DNA of 64,000 bases, from NCBI GenBank assembly GCA_016714605.1, contig JADKDL010000002.1, positions 1 through 64,000 of the forward strand, read 5' to 3'. A program made the position numbers and the translations under genes. The stretch comes from Bacteroidales bacterium (lineage in GTDB: Bacteria; Bacteroidota; Bacteroidia; Bacteroidales; UBA1715). The notes under the pieces are model-generated. The model saw nothing but the letters and a program-made list of their open reading frames with translations, did no database searches and was not told the DNA's origin. Position 1 is the stretch's first letter. Each line of letters begins with the position of its first letter. Shown in pieces: positions 9,875 through 18,120 of this stretch.

Positions 9875-10781
9875 TATTTTGTTTCTTGAAATTGTACAAA
9901 GTATCCAACGGACTATGCGGCTTAATGAGCGGACACTGAGCCACATGCAAATACAGCATGGTTGTAGTAATATCGGCATGCCCGAGCAATTCTTTGAGTG
10001 TCACTATATTTATGCCCTGCTCCAGCAGATGAGTTGCATAACTGTGCCGAAGCGAATGCAGGTTTACATCTTTGGTTATAGATGTTTTTTTTAGATTCTC
10101 ACGCATCACCCACGAAAGCCCTCTTACACTGTATTTTCCATCAGCTTCTTTGCCGTTGAAAAGCCAAATATGTGGATTTTCAGCCATAAGATATTTTTTA
10201 AGTCCTTGTGCCATCGCATCTGCCAAAGGCACAATTCTATCTTTTTTACCCTTGCTTTGGCGAATATGAATGGTCATACGCAGAAAATCTATATCAGAAA
10301 TTTTCAAATTTATAACCTCCTGACCACGCAACCCAGCCGAATAGATAAGTGAAAGCACGATACGTTGCTTGAGTAGTTGTGGAGCCGAAAAAAGCTCTTT
10401 AAGTTCCTTATGGTTAAGAATAACGGGCAGCTTATTATCCTTTTTGAGTGAAGGCAACGCAATAGCCTTTTTGTTCATTCCCAACAGTCTGTAATAATAG
10501 CGCAGACCATAGACCATGTGCTTGAAACTACTGCGCGAGGGCGAATTTTTATCGAGAGCCAAAGCCACCAGATATTCATTAATTTCATCCTCCGAAATTT
10601 CCTCGGGTAGTTTTTGAAAATGCAGACAAAACAGAGCAATCCTGCGGATATAATTTTGGAGCGTACTCATACTTTGCCCCCGCAGTACCACTTGGTTTTC
10701 GAGTTTTTTGACCACAGCCTCAAACCCCGGAACGGCCAATATAGCCCGTTCCACGATAGTTAATTCAGATTTTTTTCTCAT
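9867..10781 (-). CDS. Tyrosine recombinase of IS91-family element
   Basis: 304 residues, full length. Residues about 20-110 form the SAM-like core-binding domain (LRGQSMSTLQNYIRRIALF). The catalytic domain holds Arg in YSAGLRGQEV, Lys in QSKGKKDRIV, HSLRHSYATH (H-x-x-R), LGHADITTT and the nucleophile Tyr in MLYLHVA. It cuts and rejoins DNA through a phosphotyrosine. It lacks the extra domain that integron integrases carry between motif II and the HxxR box, so it is not IntI. The 3' end overlaps the transposase ATG by 8 nt. Its role in IS91-type transposition is not settled; action on the neighbouring attC-like sites would be speculation. Confidence 0.88.
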   Translation of the reverse strand: MRKKSELTIVERAILAVPGFEAVVKKLENQVVLRGQSMSTLQNYIRRIALFCLHFQKLPEEISEDEINEYLVALALDKNSPSRSSFKHMVYGLRYYYRLLGMNKKAIALPSLKKDNKLPVILNHKELKELFSAPQLLKQRIVLSLIYSAGLRGQEVINLKISDIDFLRMTIHIRQSKGKKDRIVPLADAMAQGLKKYLMAENPHIWLFNGKEADGKYSVRGLSWVMRENLKKTSITKDVNLHSLRHSYATHLLEQGINIVTLKELLGHADITTTMLYLHVAQCPLIKPHSPLDTLYNFKKQNNE

Positions 10782-10824
10782 AACGTTATTGTTTTGATTT
10801 TAATAAATCAATAAGTTACAAGTA

Positions 10825-10855
10825 TTTGTGTTTGAAATAAATTTATGTACTTTTG
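10825..10855 (+). promoter_or_regulatory. Outward-facing promoter at right end of IS copy 2
   Basis: TTTG at 10825-10828, 19-nt spacer, TACTTTTG at 10848-10855. It reads outward across the attC-like site and group II intron towards the NmrA-like gene. Confidence 0.65.
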
Positions 10856-10995
10856 TCAGGAGCTATCCCGGAGGGATTTAGTTCAACACATTATATACTC
10901 CATAGGGGTTTAATTGGAATGCCAAGCGCATCACTCGCTGGCAAGTTTCTTATCGGTTGATAGGGAAGTGTCCACGAACTCCCCAACATTTCATA

Positions 10996-11827
10996 GTGTG
11001 CCGAGAAGCAGAACATCGGTGAAATAAAGTTCTGTATGCTGTAAATGAGATGGTGGAAGCAGTTGTGAGCCGAGCCACCGCCTTCACTGTTCAGGCAGGG
11101 GAGGCAATTGGAGCGAAGCGGAAATCATGAACACCATAAAAAAATAAAAAGCTTGTGAATAAACCACCAAATGGTGCTTTGATAAAGAGCCTTGGTACTG
11201 AGCGATTTGGAAAAGATATGCGAGAGCATATTAGGTATGGATATAAGAGTTGAACGCAAGTGAACTGCCGACGAGGTGTCGAGAACCGGAACGAAGTGGA
11301 GCTCGGCGAAGCCAACTTGGAACAACCTGTCAAAAGCTACGGAGTATGTGACGGAGTTAAAGAGTGTGGCGGTCACCTGATTACTGGCTACACGACAGGC
11401 GTCATACAGGCAGCAAGAACTATATTCGGGCTTGTTTACGGAACTCGGGAACGGCGAAGCCCTCATGAACACCATTAATAAAACAAATAAAGTGAATAAA
11501 CAGCATGGAGATGGCAAGGAAAATGCACAATAGGAACAACCTAGAGGCAGAATACCGAAGCATCATGCTGAGACGGACTGATTTATAGTAGTGATGATAC
11601 AACTGAACGGTGAAGCCCTCATGAATACAAATGAAAAAAAAATAAAAAAAGAAATGAATAAATGGAAGCGGAGCGAAGGGGTTAGCAAATTTTTATGTTA
11701 CGCATTGCCAACTTGAAAGAGGATGAGCTTATATTTGTAGCAGAAAATTTGAAGAGCCGTGTGATGGGAGACTATCAAGCACGGTTCTGTGAGAAGCTGA
11801 GGGGGAAGTTCCCTCGGCTTACTCGAC
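10996..11827 (+). mobile_element. ORF-less group II intron
   Basis: About 832 nt. The 5' end is GTGTG, the group II consensus GUGYG. Near the 3' end lie a canonical domain V (11754-11787) and a domain VI hairpin with a bulged A at 11821, seven nt before the 3' end GAC. No reverse-transcriptase frame is present; short start-like remnants (CTCATGAACACC, CTCATGAATACA) suggest the ORF was deleted. Splicing or mobility would then need a maturase from elsewhere. The insertion point is inside the right arm of attC-like site 3. Confidence 0.8.
11754..11787 (+). ncRNA. Group II intron domain V
   Basis: 34 nt. The lower stem GAGCCGTG pairs with CACGGTTC, followed by a 2-nt AG bulge. The upper stem is TGATGG/CTATCA, closed by a GAGA (GNRA) tetraloop. 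This is the textbook catalytic domain V shape and fixes strand and identity of the intron. Confidence 0.88.
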
Positions 11828-11866
11828 GTTCCGTACGTTAGGTTGCATTATAAATAACGATTGCAA

Positions 11867-12742
11867 ATGAGTAAAATACTGATAACTGGAGCAACTGGAA
11901 ATATAGGATTTGAAGTAATTCGATTTCTAATAAAGATTGATTCGTCAAATAGGATAATAGCAGGTGTCCGAAATATTGAGAAAGCAAAAAAAACTTTTGA
12001 AAACTTTTCCGATATAGGTTATACACATTTTGATTTTGAGGACTTTAACACGTTTGATAGTGCCTTGAATGGTATTGACAAGATATTCTTATTGCGACCT
12101 CCACACATTTCAGACGTCGATACATATTTTAAACCCTTGATTTTAAAAATTAAGGAAAAGAATATAAAGCAGATAGTTTTTCTATCAGTTCAAGGAGCAG
12201 AGAAAAGCAAAGTGATTCCTCACAACAAAATTTAGCGATTAATAAATAAAAACGGATTGGATTTCATTTTTCTTCGACCAAGTTATTTCATGCAAAATCT
12301 TACCACTACCCTGATTGGAAATATTAAAACGAAGCGTGAGATTATTTTACCATCAGGAAAAGCAAAATTCAACTGGATTGATATTGAAAATATTGGAGAG
12401 GCTGGAGCTATTCTACTTGACAAATTCAATGATTATAAAAATCAATCGATTGAAATAACTGGATTGGAAAATGAAAACTTTGAAAAAGTAACAGAGCAGA
12501 TTAACAGATTAATTGACAATCCGATTAATTATAAAAATGTTAATCCGCTAAGATTTTATTGGATTAAAAAAGAAGACGGAATGGTAAAAGGTATGATTAT
12601 CGTAATGATTTTACTTCACTTTTTACCCCGATTTCAGAAAGAGCCGAAGATTTCGGATTTTTATGAGCGATTGACTGGGAAAAAACCGACTGATTTAAAA
12701 ACATTTATTGAGAGAGAAAAGAAACAATTTGAGAAACTATAA
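11867..12742 (+). pseudogene. NmrA-like NAD(P)-binding protein, internal stop (cassette C)
   Basis: A Rossmann-fold atypical short-chain dehydrogenase of the NmrA type. It starts MSKILITGATGNIGFEVIRF with the nucleotide motif GATGNIG at residues 7-13. FLRPSYFMQNL and FNWIDIENIGEAGA in the second half match the family. An in-frame TAG at 12233-12235 (after PHNKI, before RLINKNG) splits an otherwise continuous frame; relatives usually have Glu there, so a GAG to TAG change is likely. Total about 291 codons, normal for the family. It is bounded by GTTAGGTTGC and GCCACCTAAC, so it is a cassette. Substrate unknown. Confidence 0.75.
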
Positions 12743-12747
12743 ATTAC

Positions 12748-12877
12748 GCCACCTAACAAGCGGTCTGCCCCCAGCGGGTTGTCTGGCTTGGGGGATTACA
12801 AAATATTGATGGAAGCGGCATTGCTCCGTTGAAAGTTCATCGAAAACCCGCCGGCGGATACCTGCATCAATAGCCAT
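12748..12877 (+). repeat. attC-like site 4
   Basis: Starts GCCACCTAACAAGCGG, with ACCTAAC fitting the integron RYYYAAC core, and runs GCGGTCTGCCCCCAGCGGG ... AACCCGCCGGCGGATACC. It is closely related in length and centre to site 5 at 19320 (both have ATTGATGGAAGC/ATTGCTGATGG and GCTCCGTTGA). The right end is degenerate (TGCATCAATAGCC) and lacks a clean GTTRGC. Confidence 0.65.
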
Positions 12878-12903
12878 CATAAAAAACGACATTGTACCAA
12901 AAT

Positions 12904-13449
12904 ATGATTTGGAAAAGAAAAAAAGATAAAAATATTGAATTTCGTTGTTCCGAATGTGGTCAAATCCACCAAGATTGGCCCGCATTGACATATAGTTCAC
13001 CTTCTCATTACAATTCGCTGACTGAAGATGAGAAGAAGGCATTTGCATCAATTGATACTGATTTCTGTGAAATTTGGTATTCTGAACAAACTGACAGATT
13101 CATTAGAGTCGTCCTGATACAGAGGGTGATTGATAATTGTATGAGTTTAGAATATGGACTTTGGGTTTCACTTAGTGAAAATAGTTTTAACGACTATAAA
13201 GCCAATTTTAATAATCAAAATCAAGAGACAAAGTATTTTGGTTGGTTAAGTAATTATCTCCCTGATTATGATGACACAACAAAGATTCCTACTACCGTAA
13301 TTACAAAACCAGGTAACCAAAGGCCTGAGATTATACCTCATGAAGATTTTGAACATGACTTTGTTCGAGATTATTATCATGGGATTACTACAAAAGAAGC
13401 TGAAAAAAGGATAAATAAAATGCTTGATAATATAAAACCTAAGCAATGA
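12904..13449 (+). CDS. DUF2199 family protein
   Basis: About 181 residues from the ATG at 12904; a TTG start at 12892 is possible. The N-terminus holds the family pattern FRCSECGQIHQDWPALTYSS, with a CxxCG knuckle. Then come HYNSLTEDEKKAFASIDTDFCEI, DRFIRVVL and YGLWVSLSENSFNDYK. DUF2199 proteins are soluble proteins of unknown function, often found in accessory regions. It follows attC-like site 4. The stop overlaps the ATG of a small broken gene (CAATGA), so the two were probably coupled. Confidence 0.8.
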   Translation: MIWKRKKDKNIEFRCSECGQIHQDWPALTYSSPSHYNSLTEDEKKAFASIDTDFCEIWYSEQTDRFIRVVLIQRVIDNCMSLEYGLWVSLSENSFNDYKANFNNQNQETKYFGWLSNYLPDYDDTTKIPTTVITKPGNQRPEIIPHEDFEHDFVRDYYHGITTKEAEKRINKMLDNIKPKQ

Positions 13450-13665
13450 AAGGCTATACATACAAACTTTATTTGAGTGACTTTGTATATTTGATAAAAG
13501 ACAATATTTCCAAACAGACTCTAACGGATGATTTTGCAGTTGGAGTAAAGTAAAGTATACTGAAATATTGGAACTAATAGAAAGTCAGGCTATTGCTTTT
13601 AGAATTGATTTAAAAAGAAATAGGATTTGACGATTATGAAAAATATGAAAATAAAAATTAAAGTT
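13446..13665 (+). pseudogene. Small hypothetical gene, frameshifted
   Basis: Opens with ATG overlapping the DUF2199 stop and encodes MKGYTYKLYLSDFVYLIKDN... to VGVK. The frame then continues with one shift near 13553 as KYTEILELIESQAIAFRIDLK, and another near 13625 as EIGFDDYEKYENKN before a stop. The total would be about 72 residues. No family is recognised. Two breaks within 80 bp argue for decay or poor consensus. Confidence 0.4.
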
Positions 13666-13832
13666 GGATGATTGAGTAGGTGGCAGATAATCAAATGATT
13701 GCCAGTTCATATATCATGCTACTCGTACGTAAGGTTCTTGTATACAGGGTTCGTTATGCAATGGTGCCTCGGCTTCGTTCAGCAACCAGGAATAGGGATG
13801 GACTTTGTGAACTAGGGTTCGCTTACAAACGT

Positions 13833-14726
13833 CTATAGACCAATACATTTAATAGCCTCTTTAACCGTCATATTTTCTTTGATGTTTCTGGACTTGGCTA
13901 GTATATTACAAACTGAAATAATACCATAATTAAGGCTATCTTGCCCGTTAAAAATCTCAGCACTCATGCAATTTACCGTGCATGCAAGTATTCCTGCATC
14001 ATTTAATAATTCCAGACTTTTAATTCCTGCATTATTTTTACCAATTCCTGCATCATTAAAGAACACAGCTTTAATACCATGTTTAATTGCATAATGTCCT
14101 GCACTTAAACCGCCATGCGAACCACACACAACAATATCTCCCGAATTTTTCCCGTCTAAGAACGTAATGCTATCGGTTACGATGATATTCACACCATCAA
14201 CTTGAGTTTGGGTTTGCTTTTTTAGATCTGCCTTGCTTGTGTCTTCTTTTTCTTCTTTTGCAAGCGATAAAACATCCTTATTTTTTGGAGTTTTAGAAGG
14301 GGATGTAATACTATTAATTATTTTGGAAACAGCTTCTTTCACCGAATCGCCGACTTTAATTCCGGTCTCTTCTGCTTGAATACTGGTATGACTTATAATT
14401 CCACTATTCCATGTATCTAGGGCTATACCAATTTCAGCACTGTTGTGATCAACAGCACAGGCCAAAATATTCTCAGCCTGATAATATGCGAGACCTCTTA
14501 TCCCTGCTTGGTTTTTTCCTACTCCTGCATTGTTAAGAAAAACAGCTTTTATATGACAGTTTTTTAGCTTTCGGGCAAATGTCCCATTGTCTCCGCAATG
14601 CGATCCGCAAACAAGTATTGGGTTGGTATTGTCGAGCTGTAAATCGCCTAAACTATCAAGCAATACAACACCTTCAGGTAATTCCATACTGCTATACTCT
14701 TTGTTTAGAAAATGCAGCTTTGGCAA
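13833..14726 (-). CDS. Uncharacterised protein with internal duplication, linked to ior genes
   Basis: 297 residues, two homologous halves. Residues about 40-110 hold VCGSHCGDNG ... AVFLNNAGVGKNQAGIRGL ... CAVDHNSAEIG. Residues about 200-275 hold VCGSHGGLSAG ... AVFFNDAGIGKNNAGIKSL ... CTVNCMSAEI. They are joined by a Lys/Glu/Ser-rich linker (about 145-170). No signal peptide or membrane segment. The repeated GSHxG, NxAGxGKNxAGI and SAEI blocks look like conserved ligand or active-site loops. The start overlaps the 3' end of iorB by 35 nt, so it is the third gene of that operon. Function not known to me; the linkage suggests a role near 2-keto acid or aryl-CoA metabolism. Confidence 0.72.
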   Translation of the reverse strand: MPKLHFLNKEYSSMELPEGVVLLDSLGDLQLDNTNPILVCGSHCGDNGTFARKLKNCHIKAVFLNNAGVGKNQAGIRGLAYYQAENILACAVDHNSAEIGIALDTWNSGIISHTSIQAEETGIKVGDSVKEAVSKIINSITSPSKTPKNKDVLSLAKEEKEDTSKADLKKQTQTQVDGVNIIVTDSITFLDGKNSGDIVVCGSHGGLSAGHYAIKHGIKAVFFNDAGIGKNNAGIKSLELLNDAGILACTVNCMSAEIFNGQDSLNYGIISVCNILAKSRNIKENMTVKEAIKCIGL

Positions 14727-15309
14727 TTTCTGTTCCCTTTTTATATGCCTTTAAATTTCCTTCAACAAACTTCACAGGAACGCTTTCCTTCACTATCTGA
14801 ATCATCTCATCATGCGAATAGCCTCTATATTCAGCATAAACTGCCAATATAACGATATTCATCATTTTACTGATTTCAAAATCCAAACTTTTATTCTCAT
14901 CAGGGTCAATAATAAAAGTTTTCTTTCCAAATCTCTTTATCAACTCGGTTTTTGATTCAGGCATGTCTTTCTCCAATCGGGTGTTTACGCTTGAAGTGGA
15001 CAACTCAAAAGTGCTTGAAAAAACGATTCCGTCATCTTTTAGGCAATGCAAATATCGGAGAGTTTCGGTTTGTTCAAACGATAAAAGGTAATCAACATCG
15101 CCTGCTTTGATAAAGGGTGATAATATCGGCTTGTTTGAATACCGGAAATGGCTTTCGACCCCTCCACCACGTTGACCTAATCCGATGACATCTGATATTT
15201 TTAACTCAAAACCAAGTTTCAAATAATATTTGCTTAAGAGTTGACTAAAAAGCAGAATTCCTTGTCCTCCTACACCAGCAATAATTAAATTTTTCCCTGT
15301 ATCCTGCAT
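14692..15309 (-). CDS. iorB: Indolepyruvate:ferredoxin oxidoreductase beta subunit
   Basis: 205 residues, the normal size of IorB. The N-terminal gamma-type domain of 2-oxoacid:ferredoxin oxidoreductases is clear: NLIIAGVGGQGILLFSQLL at about residues 7-25, then VIGLGQRGGGVESHFRYS. With IorA it decarboxylates aryl pyruvates (from Trp, Phe, Tyr) to aryl-CoA, reducing ferredoxin in the cytoplasm; in some Bacteroidota the enzyme may run towards amino acid synthesis. It starts 2 bp after the iorA stop and overlaps the next gene, so all three are one minus-strand operon. Confidence 0.9.
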   Translation of the reverse strand: MQDTGKNLIIAGVGGQGILLFSQLLSKYYLKLGFELKISDVIGLGQRGGGVESHFRYSNKPILSPFIKAGDVDYLLSFEQTETLRYLHCLKDDGIVFSSTFELSTSSVNTRLEKDMPESKTELIKRFGKKTFIIDPDENKSLDFEISKMMNIVILAVYAEYRGYSHDEMIQIVKESVPVKFVEGNLKAYKKGTEIAKAAFSKQRV

Positions 15310-15311
15310 CT

Positions 15312-17117
15312 TTATGATTTTATGGCATTAAACTTACATGTAGTAGGACACAATCCACAACCAACACATAAATCTTCGTTAATAACTATTTTAACTTTTC
15401 CGTCGTTTGTTTTTTTACTTTCAATGGCTAAACATCCAATATTGATACATTTCCGGCATTGCGTACACATTTCCTGATCAATATGGTGTACAAGACCTTT
15501 AGGCAACTTAAAACGGGTTACACAAGGTTTTTTTACAATTACCACAGAATTTGTTGGTGCATTTACCGCATTGAGTATGGTTTTTTCAAGGTTTTCATAT
15601 TCGTATGCATCAACGGTTACAATATCTTTTACACCAACAGCCTCGCATATTTTAGCAATCTCAAGTTTATTTTCGGGTTTATAATTGAACCCAAAATCGC
15701 TAGAAGCTATATGTTGGCCACCGGTCATTGCCAAGCAGCTATTATCTACAATAATGGTGGTAGATTGACTGTCGTTGAAAATCAAATTCATCAACCCATT
15801 GATGCCGGTTGCCCAAAAACCGCCATCGCCTATCATTGCCACGAAATTTTCTTTGTGATCGGTGGCTACGTTGTATCCATGTGCCAAAGCGATACTAGAC
15901 CCCATGCATTTTTGCAGCGAATACGTTTCCATGTGGGGAAAACAACCAATCAACCCACAGGTAACATCGGCTGTAGCCTTTATTTTATTTTTTTTTAGGA
16001 TTTGAGTAATGAAGAGGTGGGAGCATCCGGCACAACTTACCGGTAACCTAAAAGGAATGCCATCCATTATATTTCTTACTGGAGCATTGGGAACAAGTTT
16101 TCCTCAATAATATCCGGCGTAAAACGCATCATTTCGGGGAAACTTGGGGAACAATGCTTTTCCTACCACCTGAACGCCCAAATCTTTGATGTTTTTTTCC
16201 ATAATATCATGGCCATCTTCAATCACATAGAGTTCTTCGACATGATCAGCCAATTTACGAATCAGCATTTCGGGTAGAGGCATCACCAAGCCCACTTTTA
16301 AAATCGAGGCTTCGGGCAAAACTTCTTTGGTGTAAAAATAGGGTGTACCTGCTGTAATCACCCCAATCTTTTTACCTTTTAATTCCAATTTGTTAATTTC
16401 GAAGTCATTGCAATCTTCAGCAAGTTGCTTCATGTGTGCAGGAAAATCGTTGAAGCATTTAATCAACTTTGGGTGCTCCGAGCCTTTTGCATTCATCATC
16501 ATGGTAGTCATTACTACCTTGCTAAAGCTTATAGGATATTTCACCCTACATTTTGCTTCGTAAGCATAGTTTTCATCAATAGAAACTTTACTGGTAGTCT
16601 TACAGATAACTGAGGTTATTTTTAGAATAACCGGAGTCGTGTATTTTTCGCTAATCTCGAAGGCTTTAATCATAAAATCTTTGGCCTCTTGACTTTCGCT
16701 TGGCTCCAACACCGGAATGTTGAACATATTTCCATAATGACGCACATCATTGTAATCATCGCCAGCAATACGACCAACATCATCGCCTACCACCAAAACT
16801 AAGCCACCGTTAATCTGGCTACCGGCAGCACCACCCAAAGCATCGGCTGCCACATGTAAACCAACAGTTTTCATTACGGCGAAACTACGATACCCAGCAA
16901 AAGAAGCACCAATGGCAACTTCTAAACCCACTTTTTCGTTGGTGGACCATTCGCAATAAATTTCAGGATACCTATGTTGCGTATATTCCATTACTTCTGT
17001 GGAAGGTGTTCCCGGAAAACCGGAAGCAACTTTCGCACCTGCTTCAAAGGCACCTCTGGCAACTGCTTCGTTGCCATTCATCATTTTTATTGTGGCATTT
17101 TTATTGATTGTATTCAT
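15312..17117 (-). CDS. iorA: Indolepyruvate:ferredoxin oxidoreductase alpha subunit, interrupted by in-frame TGA
   Basis: About 602 codons, the usual IorA length. The first part (17117 to 16107) holds the pyrimidine-binding alpha domain (ASGFPGTPSTEVMEY, EWSTNEKVGLEVAIGASFAG) and the beta-interaction domain. The second part holds the thiamine-diphosphate domain (GDGGFWATGINGLMN, NSCLAMTGGQ). It ends with two [4Fe-4S] ferredoxin motifs, CTQCRKCINIGC and CVGCGLCPTTC. A single TGA at 16104-16106, between FYAGYY and GKLVPNAP, splits the frame; reading frame and length are otherwise continuous. Other genes here use TGA as stop, so recoding is unlikely; a point mutation or error is more likely. Confidence 0.87.
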
Positions 17118-17307
17118 ACTAAAAAGGGCTCCTAATTAATCTTCCAGTTTTTTATCCCATACTGGAAAAAACAGGCAAAATTAATTCAATTATTATTGCC
17201 AACCAAATTTACCTGCAACCAAAATTATAATTGCTCAAGTAAAATTCTCACGAGCGAAATAAAAACATTTGCATCTCCAATGAACCATTGCTTGTAACTC
17301 GGTTTGG

Positions 17308-17488
17308 CTTAGGCTGTGCCTAAGTCGAACATATTTTATTAGGCTATTGCCTAATGATTAGAAAAGAAATATTTTTTGAAGATTTAATTTGTCAAATAGA
17401 ATTAAAGAATACTGAAATTTTATTGAACCCGATTTTCAAAATAAAGGCAAAGCCTTTGAAGATATAAACAACTTAGGCACAGCCTAAG
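17308..17488. repeat. Dispersed repeat R1 with inverted ends
   Basis: About 180 bp. It is bounded by CTTAGGCTGTGCCTAAG and its reverse complement CTTAGGCACAGCCTAAG, each itself palindromic, so it has a MITE-like outline. A diverged direct copy lies at 18121-18298, sharing TAAGTCGAACATATT, TAATGATTAGAA and ATAAAGGCAAAGCCTT. The region 17118-17704 holds no gene; the rest contains short hairpins (CTCCAACGGAG, GCATAGTC-TGTAG-GACTATGC). Confidence 0.7.
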
Positions 17489-17704
17489 TAGAACGAGGAG
17501 TAGCTCCAACGGAGCGTAATAGTTTAGCATAGTCTGTAGGACTATGCTGTCAATAAATGCATTACAATTTAAAATAAAACAAACAATAATAAATAGCGAA
17601 TGAATTATGAAATGGATAATCATACAATTGTTGCGGATGAATACATGAATAACATGTAGAAATGAACAATAGATGTGAAAGAATAAAGGGAATAAAACAA
17701 AGAA

Positions 17705-18003
17705 ATGAAGGAATGCATTGAAGAAATGAAGGAATGCAACGAAGAAATGCGTATCGGAAGGATGGAAATGCGTATCGGAAAGGAAGAAATACGTATCGGA
17801 AGAGAAGAAATGCGTATCGGAAGGATGGAAATGCGTATTGGAATGATGGAAATGCGTATCGGAAAGGAAGAAATACGTATCGGAAGTGAAGAAAGTCGTA
17901 TCGGAAGGGAAGAAATGCGTATTGGAAAGATGGAAATACGTATCGGAAGGAAGGAAATGCGTATTGGAAAGGAAGAAATGCGTATTGGAAGCAAAGAAAT
18001 GCG
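17705..18003 (+). repeat. 21-bp minisatellite, about 14 units
   Basis: Tandem units of the form ATGCGTATCGGAARGAWGRAA, 21 bp each, starting with two divergent units (ATGAAGGAATGCATTGAAGAA type). Units differ by a few substitutions and keep the 21-bp period without indels. The array sits between the two direct repeats R1 and R2. Confidence 0.9.
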
Positions 18004-18028
18004 GAAATGTAACAAAGTAATACAGTAA
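17705..18028 (+). CDS. Possible heptad-repeat protein encoded by the 21-bp minisatellite
   Basis: 107 residues: MKECIEEMKECNEE followed by about 12 seven-residue units of the form (M/I)RIG(K/R/S)(E/M)E, then MRKCNKVIQ. It has no signal peptide and would be a highly charged alpha-helical rod. Because the 21-bp unit has no stop in several frames, frames on the other strand are open too, so openness is weak evidence. For a real gene: the ATG coincides with the first unit, and every unit keeps RIG with varied charged residues between. Against: no homologous domain and no clear promoter. Confidence 0.35.
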   Translation: MKECIEEMKECNEEMRIGRMEMRIGKEEIRIGREEMRIGRMEMRIGMMEMRIGKEEIRIGSEESRIGREEMRIGKMEIRIGRKEMRIGKEEMRIGSKEMRKCNKVIQ

Positions 18029-18120
18029 TGTATAAGAGACCGTAAATAATTTTGTGTAAACTCGATTTGGGAGTATAAAATAGATTGTGTAATGTGACAA
18101 ATAATATAAATATAACCCAG

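Larger units (their letters stand above)
8394..10883 (-). mobile_element. IS91-family element, copy 2
   Basis: About 2.49 kb, nearly identical to copy 1 except for roughly the first 190 bp after the left hairpin, where the two differ. The left end CAATAAACAGG with its hairpin, GTGTTGAACTACATCCC (8440-8456) and the right end GGGATTTAGTTCAACAC (10873-10889) are conserved. As in copy 1 it separates a cassette end (ACTACCGC) from CAACAC plus the rest of an attC-like site. The recombinase gene is intact; the transposase carries one internal stop. Confidence 0.85.
10884..11846 (+). repeat. attC-like site 3, interrupted by a group II intron
   Basis: The left part (10884-10995) starts CAACACATTATATACTCCA directly at the IS end and runs to CCCCAACATTTCATA. 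The right part (11828-11846) is GTTCCGTACGTTAGGTTGC. Joined, they form one palindromic site with TAGGGG/CCCCAAC arms. The terminal GTTAGGT matches the integron core GTTRRRY. GTTAGGTTGC is answered by GCCACCTAAC at the far end of the following cassette (12748-12757, 9 of 10). Confidence 0.65.

Noticed and set aside
9867..10781. The tyrosine recombinase as the integron integrase of the array
   Set aside because: It lacks the extra domain between motif II and HxxR that defines IntI and is overlapped by the HUH transposase gene in both IS copies, so it belongs to the IS91-like element.
10884..11866. Short ORFs of 60-130 residues in 11090-11600
   Set aside because: They lie inside the structured RNA of the group II intron and have no protein features.
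16104..16106. Selenocysteine or UGA recoding in iorA
   Set aside because: No selenoprotein family match at this place, and intact genes here (for example the RND and DUF2199 genes) use TGA as their stop.
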